A DNA stretch of 36,717 nucleotides. It comes from Deltaproteobacteria bacterium. Lineage in GTDB: Bacteria > Myxococcota > B64-G9. The position numbers were made by a program, and so were the translations under genes. The DNA lies in the NCBI GenBank assembly GCA_016935365.1, contig JAFGRB010000194.1, positions 1 through 36,717 of the forward strand. The letters run 5' to 3'. The number at the start of each line of letters is the position of its first letter. Positions within the stretch are counted from its first letter, which is position 1. The notes beneath the pieces are model-generated. The model was given only the letters and a program-made list of their open reading frames with translations, ran no database searches and was not told the origin of the DNA. Of this stretch, positions 21,019 to 29,572 are shown piece after piece.

Positions 21019-22850
21019 GCTGCCTCCCGGCGCTGGTCGCGCTGGGGCTGGCCGGCCTGGCGCTGGCTGCAAGCCCACCGCCCGAACCGCCGGCCGCGGA
21101 AGAAGACGCGGAGACCGTCTTCGTCCCTCCCGAGAGGCTCCACGCCCTCGCGCCTTTCTTTCACGGCACGGCATCCGAGCGGGCCTGGCGCGCGGTCTAC
21201 CCGGGCATGCGGATCGGACGCCCACCGGTCGATGAGCCGGCGCCTCGCATCCAGGCCGTGCAGGGGCTGGGCGGTCGTTTCATCGGCCTGGACCAGAGCG
21301 GCGATCAAGCGGTGCGCGATCTCGATCCGATGGTGGCGCTGCTCGTGACCCGGGTGATCGAGGACGGCGGCGCCGTGGAGTGGGAGCCGGAGCTGGTTGT
21401 GCTGCGCGAGCGCCCGGGCGGGATCGAGGTGATCTGCCGCGAGGAAATATGCGAGATGCAGCGCTCCTATCCGGCTGGCCAGGCGGGCAGCCCGCAGGTC
21501 GAGCTGCACGCCCTGCACCTGCGGGACGAGGCCGACGGCCTGGCCGTGCTGCTGCGATCGAGGGCCTCGCCCGAGGAAGGCGGTGGGCTCTATGAGAGCT
21601 TGCACGTCTTCGCGATCCAGCTGGAACGCGATCCGCAGGGTGGTCACAGCGGCAGCCTGCACGGCCTCGGGGAGATCGAGCTCCGCTCCGCTGAGCGACG
21701 GGCGGAGCTCGGGCTCTCGAACCACAGGAGCTCGGGGCTTCGAGACTTGATCGTGAACGCGGAGCTCCATGAGCAGGGCAGCGTATCGAAGACGCGCGAG
21801 CGGCTGTGCTTCGACAACGACAGCTACCAGGAATGCGGCCTGCGGAACCTGAGCGGGCCCGACGTGGAGACCGACTCGGTTCCGGTGGGCCCGACCTGCC
21901 ACCCTCCGGGGCTGCGGGTCCTGGGTTGGCTGGACCTGCCGGGTCCGGACAGCGGCGTGGAGTACCAGCGCCTGGACGTCGAGCGCGGGAAGGCCTGGCT
22001 GTGCGCCTCGGATGGGATGCTGGTGCTCGACGTGGCTGATCCTCGCCGGATGCGGATCGCCGGCCACGCCGAGCAGTCGGAGACGGATGCGGGCGTGTAC
22101 GCGGGCAGCAGCGTCGTGCTCTTGCGCGGCGAGGACGAAGAGCATACCCGGCTCGCCTGCTTCGGGCCCCGGCAGAGGATGAAGGACGCGATCACGATCG
22201 AAGGCGCGGTGTCGGGCGCCGACGCGAGCGGCCGCTCGTTGTGGCTCAGCGGTGGCGCGATCCGGATCCTGGATGTCGGCCCGGGCTGCAGGCTGGGACG
22301 GCCGCGCGGCGTGCCCGGTGAGGGCTCGGGGATCGCCACGCGGCGAGTCCGAGCGTACGGCCATCTGGCCTACTACCTGGCCGACCTGGAGGAGCAGGAG
22401 CTGCTGGTGGTCGAGCAGACGCAGGGCGGGCCGCGCATCGTCGGCCGGGTGCAGTCCGATGGCAGTCACGAGTGGCAGGATATCGAGATCGTCGGCAGCA
22501 AGCTCGTGGTCAAGACGGATGGAGGGCTCGTGCTCTACGATCTGAGCCAGCCGCGCGCGCCGCGCCGGGTGGCGGAATTCGAGATCGCCTTCGAGCCGGA
22601 CGGATTGGCCGGCGCGGGACAGATGCTCTTCGTCTGGGGAGGGGGCGACTTCCAGATCGTGGACCTGGGCTATGGACAGCCCCGCTCGCGGTGGCCCGAG
22701 GACGAGGAAGGCGGTCTGGCCAACGAGGACGAATCGCTGATGGACGTGCTCATGTCGTTGGATGTCGTGATGGCGGACGTGGACGCGGGACGCATCTACC
22801 TCGTCCTGGAGCAGTACGGTCTGGTCGTCCTGGAACCTTGCAGGAGGTGA
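21015..22850 (+). CDS. Secreted LVIVD-repeat (beta-propeller) protein
   Basis: 611 residues. Signal peptide MSCLPALVALGLAGLALAA, then a low-complexity Pro/Glu segment and a body with LVIVD-like blades such as LVLDVADPRRMRIAGHAE, AIRILDVGPG, LVLYDLSQPRAPRRVAEF and FQIVDLG. These repeats build a propeller. The coupled start with the MopE lipoprotein and the short gap to the HHH gene suggest one cell-surface operon. The role of LVIVD propellers is mostly unknown; protein interaction is likely. Confidence 0.78.
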   Translation: MSCLPALVALGLAGLALAASPPPEPPAAEEDAETVFVPPERLHALAPFFHGTASERAWRAVYPGMRIGRPPVDEPAPRIQAVQGLGGRFIGLDQSGDQAVRDLDPMVALLVTRVIEDGGAVEWEPELVVLRERPGGIEVICREEICEMQRSYPAGQAGSPQVELHALHLRDEADGLAVLLRSRASPEEGGGLYESLHVFAIQLERDPQGGHSGSLHGLGEIELRSAERRAELGLSNHRSSGLRDLIVNAELHEQGSVSKTRERLCFDNDSYQECGLRNLSGPDVETDSVPVGPTCHPPGLRVLGWLDLPGPDSGVEYQRLDVERGKAWLCASDGMLVLDVADPRRMRIAGHAEQSETDAGVYAGSSVVLLRGEDEEHTRLACFGPRQRMKDAITIEGAVSGADASGRSLWLSGGAIRILDVGPGCRLGRPRGVPGEGSGIATRRVRAYGHLAYYLADLEEQELLVVEQTQGGPRIVGRVQSDGSHEWQDIEIVGSKLVVKTDGGLVLYDLSQPRAPRRVAEFEIAFEPDGLAGAGQMLFVWGGGDFQIVDLGYGQPRSRWPEDEEGGLANEDESLMDVLMSLDVVMADVDAGRIYLVLEQYGLVVLEPCRR

Positions 22851-22855
22851 TCTCC

Positions 22856-23239
22856 ATGAAGAGGTCCTATTTGCTGGCCGCCGGCCTGGCGGTCGTCGCA
22901 CTGATGGCGTGCACCCTGGAGCCGGCTGCGGCTGGAGACGAGGCGCGCTGCATCGACGTGGAGACGGCCATGGCCAAGCAGCTCCAGAAGCTCGACGGCG
23001 TCGGTCCGGCGCTCGCCAAGCGGATCGTCGACTACCGCAAGAAGATGCGCTCCAAGGCCACCCGCGCTGGAAAGCCGCGCTGGGAATTCCGCAACTGGAA
23101 GACGCTCATGCAGGTCAAGGGCGTGGGGGCCCAGCTCTGCAAGGACAACCTCGAGAAGGTCTGCTTCGGGGCCAAGGTCCAGAAAGCCTGCCCGCAGGTC
23201 GAGAAGAAGACGCCCGGGGTGCAGAAGAAGGCGAAGTAG
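22856..23239 (+). CDS. Small secreted helix-hairpin-helix (ComEA-like) protein
   Basis: 127 residues. Signal peptide (MKRSYLLAAGLAVVALMAC, possibly a lipobox; the alternative cleavage is after PAAAG), then two HhH motifs: LDGVGPALAKRIVDYRKK and MQVKGVGAQLCKDNLEKV. ComEA-like HhH proteins bind DNA in the periplasm, so DNA binding outside the cytoplasm is plausible. The tail is Lys-rich (about pI 10). SD AGGAGG lies 8 nt before the ATG. It follows the LVIVD gene by 5 bp and converges with the kinase with 9 bp between stops. No competence genes are near. Confidence 0.78.
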   Translation: MKRSYLLAAGLAVVALMACTLEPAAAGDEARCIDVETAMAKQLQKLDGVGPALAKRIVDYRKKMRSKATRAGKPRWEFRNWKTLMQVKGVGAQLCKDNLEKVCFGAKVQKACPQVEKKTPGVQKKAK

Positions 23240-23248
23240 GGTTCGAGC

Positions 23249-24853
23249 TCAGTCCGAGAAGGGATCGACGGTGCCGCCCCGGTCGAGGGCCGGATCGCCG
23301 CGGGCGAGCGGTGGCTTCTTGCCGGATGTCTGTTTTTTCTTTTTCTTCTTCTTGTCGACCGGGGGTCTGTGTCTGGGCATGCGGATCGACACCGACGAGC
23401 TCTCGGCCAGCGAGATCTCCCGCTGCACGCTCCGGTGGTCGGCCAGGCGCAGCTCGAAGGCCGCGGATTCGGCTCTCTGCTCGAACGACAGCGTCACGGG
23501 CGTGATCCCCAGAGGGCTGGTCTCGCCCTGCCTGTAGACCGCGGCGCCCGGTGGCCGGGACTCGAAGCGGATGTCCACCCGCGCGGCTTGCGTCTCGGCC
23601 TGCCTGTCGGCGGGATCCTCGACCGTCGCGCGGTCGGGCTTCGGCTCGGCCGCCGCTCTGTCCGGCTCGGGAGGTCGCGGATCGGCGGGCGGCGGATCCG
23701 GCGCCTGCAGAAAGAAGATACCGGCCATCAGGGCCAGGGCGAGCGCCAGCGCGAACGTCAGCAGGCCCGGCAACAGGAGAGAACGTCGCCGCTTGGCCGG
23801 CGCGGAGCTCGCCCGCGGCTCGATGATCACCGAGCCTGCGCGCCCGACGCGCCTCAACGCGAAGTTGAGCTCGGCCATGCTCGCGAAACGCGCGCTCGGA
23901 TCGCGCATCAGGCACTGCATCAGGATTTTCTCGAGCGTGTCCGGGACGCGCGATCCAGGCCCGGGCAGCTGCGAGGGTCGAAGCGGCTCCTGGCTCAGCT
24001 TGCGGGAGATGATCTCGCTGAAGTTGTCTCCATCGATGGGCAGCTGGCCGGTCAGCATCTCGAAGATCACGACGCCCAGGGAGTAGATGTCGGTGCGCGC
24101 GTCCACCGGCCGGCCCATGGCCTGCTCCGGCGACATGTAGGCGGCCGTGCCCAAGACGGTGCCGTCGACCGTCCGGTGGATGTCGTCCTCGGGTTGATCC
24201 AGGACCTTGGCCACGCCGAAGTCCAGCAGCTTGACGTAGTCCGGGTTGTCGTAGCGGTGGATCAGAAAGACGTTGCTGGGCTTGAGGTCGCGGTGGACGA
24301 TGCCCGCCTCGTGGACGGCCTGGAGGGCGTCGGCGATCTGCAGACCGATGCTCAGCGCGCGCGGAACCGGCAGCGCGCCGGTGCTGGCGAGAAGCTCCTT
24401 GAGGCTCTTGCCCTCCAGCAGCTCCATGACGTAGTAGTTGTCGCCCTCGGCTTCCTCGATGAAGTCGGTGATCTCGATGATGTGCTCGTGGTGGATGGCG
24501 TTGACCGCGCGCGCCTCGCGGAAGAAGCGCGCGATGGCGGTCCGATTGGTAGCGTACTCGGGCCGCAGCATCTTGAGGGCCACCTTGCGCCCCAGGCGGA
24601 TGTGCTCCGCCTGGAAGATGACCCCCATGCCGCCCTCGGCCAGCACCTCCTCCAGCCGGTACGGCCCCACCACGCGGTTGTCGAGATCGTAGTCCGCGGG
24701 CAGCGCCGCAGCAGCTTGATCCTCGCCGGGCTGGCTCTCGGAGCTGCGCGTATCCAGCTCCTGCAATAGGCTCCCATCCCGCGGGCAGTGGGACAGCGCG
24801 TCGGGGTAGCGCTGGTGGCACTCAGGGCAGATGCGCATCGGCAAGGAGATCAT
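23249..24853 (-). CDS. Ser/Thr protein kinase with zinc ribbon and PEGA domain
   Basis: 534 residues. N-terminal zinc-ribbon CPECHQRYPDALSHC (9-23). Kinase domain about 65-335 with Lys94, HRDLKPSN (Asp189), DFG (211-213), and MSPEQ. It looks catalytically complete; the glycine-rich loop reads AEGGMGVIF. A membrane helix (about 357-383) is followed by a Pro-rich stretch and a PEGA domain (about 425-492), then a Lys-rich tail. PEGA is expected outside, facing the envelope. This is a standard myxobacterial STK layout. The start is uncertain: Met1 and Met6 both lack a good SD, but the zinc ribbon begins just after Met6. Confidence 0.9.
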   Translation of the reverse strand: MISLPMRICPECHQRYPDALSHCPRDGSLLQELDTRSSESQPGEDQAAAALPADYDLDNRVVGPYRLEEVLAEGGMGVIFQAEHIRLGRKVALKMLRPEYATNRTAIARFFREARAVNAIHHEHIIEITDFIEEAEGDNYYVMELLEGKSLKELLASTGALPVPRALSIGLQIADALQAVHEAGIVHRDLKPSNVFLIHRYDNPDYVKLLDFGVAKVLDQPEDDIHRTVDGTVLGTAAYMSPEQAMGRPVDARTDIYSLGVVIFEMLTGQLPIDGDNFSEIISRKLSQEPLRPSQLPGPGSRVPDTLEKILMQCLMRDPSARFASMAELNFALRRVGRAGSVIIEPRASSAPAKRRRSLLLPGLLTFALALALALMAGIFFLQAPDPPPADPRPPEPDRAAAEPKPDRATVEDPADRQAETQAARVDIRFESRPPGAAVYRQGETSPLGITPVTLSFEQRAESAAFELRLADHRSVQREISLAESSSVSIRMPRHRPPVDKKKKKKKQTSGKKPPLARGDPALDRGGTVDPFSD

Positions 24854-24993
24854 AGCACGGGTCTGTGCGAGGTGCCAGTCGCAGTATACCGAGGTAGCGA
24901 GATACCGAGACTCCCGGATCCGGCTGGGCCGATTGCGCCGATGGATTGCGCGGCACGGGTTCGGGTGCTAGCTTGTTCTTGGAGGCGAGACCC

Positions 24994-26115
24994 ATGGGGC
25001 TGCAGGGCACGCTGGACACCATGGATGCAGACGAGCTCGTCTGCTGGCTCAGGGCCAAGCCGCGCAGCGGTGTGCTCACCTACCGCCACGCCGGCACCAG
25101 CAAGAGCGTCACCGTCGACGAGGGCAAGGCGGTCAATGCCTCGTCGACCGATCCGCGCGAGTACCTCGGCCAGCTGCTGATCGGCTTCGGCTGGGTCAGT
25201 GAGGATCAGCTCCAGGCGGCCTTCGACGCCCAGGAGAAGGAGAAGGCGCTGGTGGGACGGATCCTGGTCTCCCAGGGCCTGCTGAGCGAAGAGCAGGTGC
25301 TGCGGGCTTTGAAGATGAAGGTCGCCGAGACCTTCCTGGACATCTTTCTGTGGGATCACGGCATCTTCAACTTCGAGCAGGGCGTGGAGAGCCGCTGGGC
25401 GTCCGAGGTGGCCGTGGCCCTGGACCTCAAAGCGCTCCACCAGGAGGGTCTGGGGCGCAAGGCGCTCTACGGAAAGATCCGCGAGCTGATCCCGCACAAC
25501 GGCTGCCGGCTGCGGATCTCCGAGGATCTGCCGGAAGAGCTCGATCCGAAGTCCTACGAGGGCGCGATGGTCCAGTCCGTTCGCGACGGCCTGCCGGTGG
25601 CGGACATCATCCTCCGCTTTCACAAGCTCGAGTTCTGCGTGCTGCGCACCTTGCACGACATGGTGCAGCGCGGCTGGCTGGAGGTCGACAAGCGCGAGCT
25701 CGCCGACGACACCGCCCCGGACGCCGAGGCCAACCAGTCCGCGGAGCACTTCCTGAGTGCGGCCCACTCGGCCCTGCAGGGCCAGCATTATGACCGGGCG
25801 CTGTCCGTCCTGGCCCGCGGCCTGGCGAGCTTCCCCTATGACGTGCGCCTGTGCGAGATGTACGAGACGGTGGAGCGGAAGCTGGGCCAGGAGCTCAAGC
25901 GGGAGTGGCTGCACAGCAAGCGCGTCCCCATGCTGACCGAGGATGCGAGCAGCTCGACCGACACCGGGCTGGGGCCGGTCGAGCGCTACCTCTTGAGCCG
26001 GATCGACGGCAAGCGCAGCCTGCGCTCGATCGTCATGGTGAGCCCCCTGCGGGAAGTCGAGGCGCTGCGCGCCTTCCAGTACCTGGTCAAGGCCGGGCTG
26101 GTCAACTTCCGATAG
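24994..26115 (+). CDS. DUF4388-type (PatA-like) regulatory protein
   Basis: 373 residues. N-terminal DUF4388 domain (about 1-150): GLQGTLDTMDADELVCWL, RSGVLTYR, VDEGKAVNA, followed by a GspE-N-like segment LGQLLIGFGWVSEDQLQAA and LVGRILVSQGLLSEEQVLRAL. The C-terminus has two winged-helix-like units: GAMVQSVRDGLPVADIILRF and RYLLSRIDGKRSLRSIVMVS. DUF4388 proteins occur widely in deltaproteobacteria as response-regulator or kinase partners. It is divergent from the kinase gene across 140 bp. ATG chosen because GGAGG lies 8 nt before it; further upstream in-frame Met has no SD. Confidence 0.84.
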   Translation: MGLQGTLDTMDADELVCWLRAKPRSGVLTYRHAGTSKSVTVDEGKAVNASSTDPREYLGQLLIGFGWVSEDQLQAAFDAQEKEKALVGRILVSQGLLSEEQVLRALKMKVAETFLDIFLWDHGIFNFEQGVESRWASEVAVALDLKALHQEGLGRKALYGKIRELIPHNGCRLRISEDLPEELDPKSYEGAMVQSVRDGLPVADIILRFHKLEFCVLRTLHDMVQRGWLEVDKRELADDTAPDAEANQSAEHFLSAAHSALQGQHYDRALSVLARGLASFPYDVRLCEMYETVERKLGQELKREWLHSKRVPMLTEDASSSTDTGLGPVERYLLSRIDGKRSLRSIVMVSPLREVEALRAFQYLVKAGLVNFR

Positions 26116-26140
26116 GCGCATGCGGGAGCTGGAGGCGGGC

Positions 26141-28855
26141 ATGCGATCGTTTTGGCTTTCCGGTCTGGCGGTCCTCTTGCTGGCTCCGGTGGGTCGCGCG
26201 GGCGAGATATCGCCCTTGCTGCTTCATCCATCGGAGCGGGTGAAGAAGCGGATCACAGTCGGCGGCGAGCTGCGGGTGAGCGTGCGGTTTTCCTCCCCGG
26301 TCGGGCCCGAGCTGATGGCGAGGCTCGAGGCAGCGGGAGCGAAGCCGGTGCATATCGACGGTACGCTCGCCGCGGTCGGCCGTGTGCTCAGCGTGCATGT
26401 CCGGCCGGATCGGCTCGGAGCGCTGGCTGCTGTCGAGGGAGTGGAGCGACTCGAGCCGGCCGTACCGCTCGTGCGCATCGCGCCACTCGACCGGACAGCG
26501 GCCGAGATCGGAGCGCCCGAAGCCTGGTCTCCGCCTCCAGTGCTCGGCCCGGGCGTGAACGGCGAGGGCGTGCTGCTATCCGATCACGAGGGCAGCTGGG
26601 ACATCTTCCACCCCGACTTCTTCCGGCCGGACGCCGGGGTGGTGGACTTCGAGGACCGCGACCAGGACGGAGAGGCGGGCGCTGGCGACCGAATCGATCT
26701 GGACGGAGACGGCGAGTTCGAATCGACACTCGTGCTGCTCGAGGGCGTACGCAATGATGGTTACACGGGCGAGATGGACTTCGCCGAACCGGGTTACCAG
26801 CCCGACGTGGACTGGTTGTACGTCGATCTCGACGGCGATGGGAGGCGTGACTTTGGTGCGGATGAAGGGTTCGGCGACAGCGATCCGGCCTTCGGTGAGC
26901 CGATATTCGTCGGAGATGATGTGGACGGCAACGGGCGCGTGGATCTCGGCGAGCGGCTCGTGCGGCTGGGCAGCTCCAAGGTCCGCGCCGTATACATCGA
27001 GGCCAATGGCCTGCCCTTTCACGTGTACTGGCGAGGAATGGACCTGGCCAGCTACCCGGCCTGGAACGACGGTCCAGGCCACGGCACCGGCGCGATCGGC
27101 ATCGCCGCGGGAGGATGGCCGGGTCTGAGGCGATACACGGGGGTGGCGCCCGGAGCGGATCTCTTGCTGGTGCACGCCGAGGACTTGATCTCCGGGATCG
27201 CCTTCGCCCGCAACGTGGGCGCGCGTGTGAGCTTTCACGAGTATGACCTGCCCACCGATCTGCAGGACGGATCGTCCAATCTCGAGTCCGCCATCTCGGA
27301 CGCGGCATCGGACGTGGTCCAGCTGGCGGCGGTCGGCAACCTGGCCGGCTCGGATCACTGCATGGAGATCGCGCCGCTCGAGGCGGGTACGCACAGCGTG
27401 CGCCTGTCCACCGACGGGATGGGCATGTTCAGCTACGAGGTCGCATACCTGAACTTGATGTGGACCGGCGATCGCGCAGACGCGGATCTGGCCTTGACGG
27501 CCGGAGAGGAGCGGATCGAGATCGGGCAGGGCTACTTCGAGGGGAGCGGCGGGGGGTTCTTGCTCCATGCCTGGAGCGAGACCACCTCGCGGGGCCATGC
27601 GCGGGTCCTGATGGAGCTGCTGCCCGAGAGCGGGAGCAGCTTGCCCGAGACGACACTGGCACTCGAGATCCAGGCCCGCGCGGGTATGGACAGCCTGCGC
27701 GGCATTCTCTTCGACAGCGCGTCTGGCTGGGGCAAAGGTGTGTCCTGGCTCGATGCCAACACGGATCGCGGCTCGGCCCTCAACCCCGCCACGGCGGACG
27801 AGGCCATCGGCGTGGCCGCATACGGAGGCCGGCACGACCTGTCCTCCATCGGCTGGGGGGCGATCGGCGAGCGACGGGTCTACTCTGGCATGGGCCCGCG
27901 CATCGACGGCGAGCAAGTCGTGGACATCTCGGCGCCCGACGATCCGTTCACGCCAGAATCGGATGGAACCCAGCACGGCCGCTATGGGGCCTTCGGGGGC
28001 ACAAGCGGAGCCTTGCCCCACGCGGCCGGTGCGGCGGTGCTGGTGGCGGACGCCTTCGACGAAAAGCAGCCGGCGGGGATTGCACAGGCGCTGTTCGATT
28101 CGGCCGGGGCCGACTTCTTCACGGGCGCGGTGCCCAACGAGTCCTACGGCCACGGCAAGCTGCGGCCGGCTGCGGCCATTCTGGGGCAGGCGATACCCGA
28201 TGGAGAGCCCCCCGGGCTCGCGCTCAGCGCGCCTCAGCCGGCAGTGGCCGGTCGTCAGGTGCGCGTGCTGGCCGAGGTCACGGATCCGGACGGGAACGCT
28301 TCGGAGGTGCTCGTGGCCTGGGACGTGGGCTACGATCGGATCGACGACTATCCGCTCGACCCGGCGCGTGAGCTGGTCATCGACGTGCAGCGGCCCGGGC
28401 GCCTGCCCATCGTGGCCAGGGCAGTGGATCCTACCGGGCGCGCGTCACGGGCGCTCGTCGTGATCGAGGTGCTCGAGGACTGCGCCACGGCTGGTTGCGA
28501 GACGGGCTGTTGCCGCGACGATGGGCTGTGCGGGGTCTGCGACCGAGACGCGGACGGCGATCCCGACTCCAGCGACTGCGCGCCGGACGACCCCGACGTC
28601 CACCACGCAGCGGCCGAAGGACCGCCCGGTGAGGCCGCCTGCAGGGACGGGGTGGACAACGACTGCGATGGGTTGGTCGACGGCGACGACGCCGAATGCG
28701 AGGAAGGCGGCTGCAGCTGCGAAGCAGCCGGCAGGCCGGCGGCGTTTCTGTGGCTCGCGATCCTGGGTATGGCCTCGTGTTGCTTGCGGGCGAGACAGAG
28801 GCGTGACAGACTGCGGGATCGAGACGCGATCACAAGGAGGAACCGATGGCGATAA
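26141..28855 (+). CDS. S8 (subtilisin-like) protease with Ca-loop insert and MYXO-CTERM-like tail
   Basis: 904 residues. Signal peptide, then an inhibitor-like propeptide (about 40-115), then the subtilase: Asp148 in LLSDHEGSWDIFHPDF, His314 in GHGTGAIG, Asn400 in VGN, Ser622 in GGTSGALPHAAG. All triad residues are present. Between Asp and His sits an insert with Asp/Gly Ca-loop patterns (DLDGDGEFES, DLDGDGRRDF, DVDGNGRVDLG). A second beta-rich insert lies between Asn400 and Ser622. The C-terminus has MopE-like DNDCDGLVDGDD and then GCSCEAAG, a hydrophobic helix and Arg residues, like MYXO-CTERM. The ATG at 26141 gives a proper signal peptide; an ATG at 26120 is possible. The end overlaps the BI-1 gene by 10 bp. 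Confidence 0.87.
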   Translation: MRSFWLSGLAVLLLAPVGRAGEISPLLLHPSERVKKRITVGGELRVSVRFSSPVGPELMARLEAAGAKPVHIDGTLAAVGRVLSVHVRPDRLGALAAVEGVERLEPAVPLVRIAPLDRTAAEIGAPEAWSPPPVLGPGVNGEGVLLSDHEGSWDIFHPDFFRPDAGVVDFEDRDQDGEAGAGDRIDLDGDGEFESTLVLLEGVRNDGYTGEMDFAEPGYQPDVDWLYVDLDGDGRRDFGADEGFGDSDPAFGEPIFVGDDVDGNGRVDLGERLVRLGSSKVRAVYIEANGLPFHVYWRGMDLASYPAWNDGPGHGTGAIGIAAGGWPGLRRYTGVAPGADLLLVHAEDLISGIAFARNVGARVSFHEYDLPTDLQDGSSNLESAISDAASDVVQLAAVGNLAGSDHCMEIAPLEAGTHSVRLSTDGMGMFSYEVAYLNLMWTGDRADADLALTAGEERIEIGQGYFEGSGGGFLLHAWSETTSRGHARVLMELLPESGSSLPETTLALEIQARAGMDSLRGILFDSASGWGKGVSWLDANTDRGSALNPATADEAIGVAAYGGRHDLSSIGWGAIGERRVYSGMGPRIDGEQVVDISAPDDPFTPESDGTQHGRYGAFGGTSGALPHAAGAAVLVADAFDEKQPAGIAQALFDSAGADFFTGAVPNESYGHGKLRPAAAILGQAIPDGEPPGLALSAPQPAVAGRQVRVLAEVTDPDGNASEVLVAWDVGYDRIDDYPLDPARELVIDVQRPGRLPIVARAVDPTGRASRALVVIEVLEDCATAGCETGCCRDDGLCGVCDRDADGDPDSSDCAPDDPDVHHAAAEGPPGEAACRDGVDNDCDGLVDGDDAECEEGGCSCEAAGRPAAFLWLAILGMASCCLRARQRRDRLRDRDAITRRNRWR

Positions 28856-29562
28856 ACGAACTCAGCATTCCTTCCTACGCGGTGGCGCTGGCGCCCTCGG
28901 ACGCGCGAAGCGCCTTCATCCGGCGGACGTACCTGCACCTGGCCCTGGCCGTGGCCGCGTTCGCCGGGCTGGAGCTGCTGTTCTTCGGTCCGCTGGCGGA
29001 GACGACCGAGTCGCTGGTCTACTCCATGGTCGGGGGCTACAGCTGGCTCATCGTGCTGGGCCTGTTCATGGTGGTGGGCTACGTGGCCGACCGCTGGGCG
29101 CGGTCGGACCTTTCGGTGGGCCTGCAGTACCTGGGCCTGGCCGTCTACGTGGTCGCCGAGGCCGTGCTTTTCCTGCCGCTGCTCTACATCGCGGCCCACT
29201 TCACCTCGCCCGATGTGCTGCCGACCGCCATCTGGCTGACGCTGGCGCTCTTCGTGGGTCTGACCGCCACGGTCTTCATCACCCGCAAGGACTTCTCCTT
29301 CCTGCGGACCATTCTGACGGTGGGCGGCTTCGTGGCCCTGGGCATCATCGTGGTGGCCATCCTGTTCGGCTTCGATCTGGGCGTGCTGTTCTCGGCGGCC
29401 ATGATCGCGCTGGCCGCGGGCTACATCCTCTACTACACCTCTGCCGTCATGAAGCACTACCGGCCCGACCAGCACGTGGCCGCGTCGCTGGCGCTCTTCG
29501 CCGCCGTGGCGCTGATGTTCTGGTACGTGCTGCGGCTGCTCATGATTCTCAACCGCCGCTGA
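28846..29562 (+). CDS. Bax-inhibitor-1/YccA family membrane protein
   Basis: 238 residues, seven predicted membrane helices (about 26-45, 58-80, 90-115, 125-147, 151-175, 178-202, 207-233). The N-terminal FIRRTYLHLALAVAAFAGLE is the BI-1 family start; the family acts as a pH-sensitive Ca2+ leak channel or modulates FtsH. The C-terminal half shows YYTSAVMKHY and the TM7 end. SD AAGGAGG lies 8 nt before the ATG, inside the end of the protease gene, so expression is coupled. It converges with the HEAT lipoprotein gene with a 10-bp gap and no terminator. Confidence 0.9.
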   Translation: MAINELSIPSYAVALAPSDARSAFIRRTYLHLALAVAAFAGLELLFFGPLAETTESLVYSMVGGYSWLIVLGLFMVVGYVADRWARSDLSVGLQYLGLAVYVVAEAVLFLPLLYIAAHFTSPDVLPTAIWLTLALFVGLTATVFITRKDFSFLRTILTVGGFVALGIIVVAILFGFDLGVLFSAAMIALAAGYILYYTSAVMKHYRPDQHVAASLALFAAVALMFWYVLRLLMILNRR

Positions 29563-29572
29563 CGGCCGTCGG

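Noticed and set aside
24866..24884. TGGCAC on the minus strand before the kinase gene as a sigma54 site
   Set aside because: The required TTGC 5 bp downstream is missing (CTCGC is followed by ACAG).
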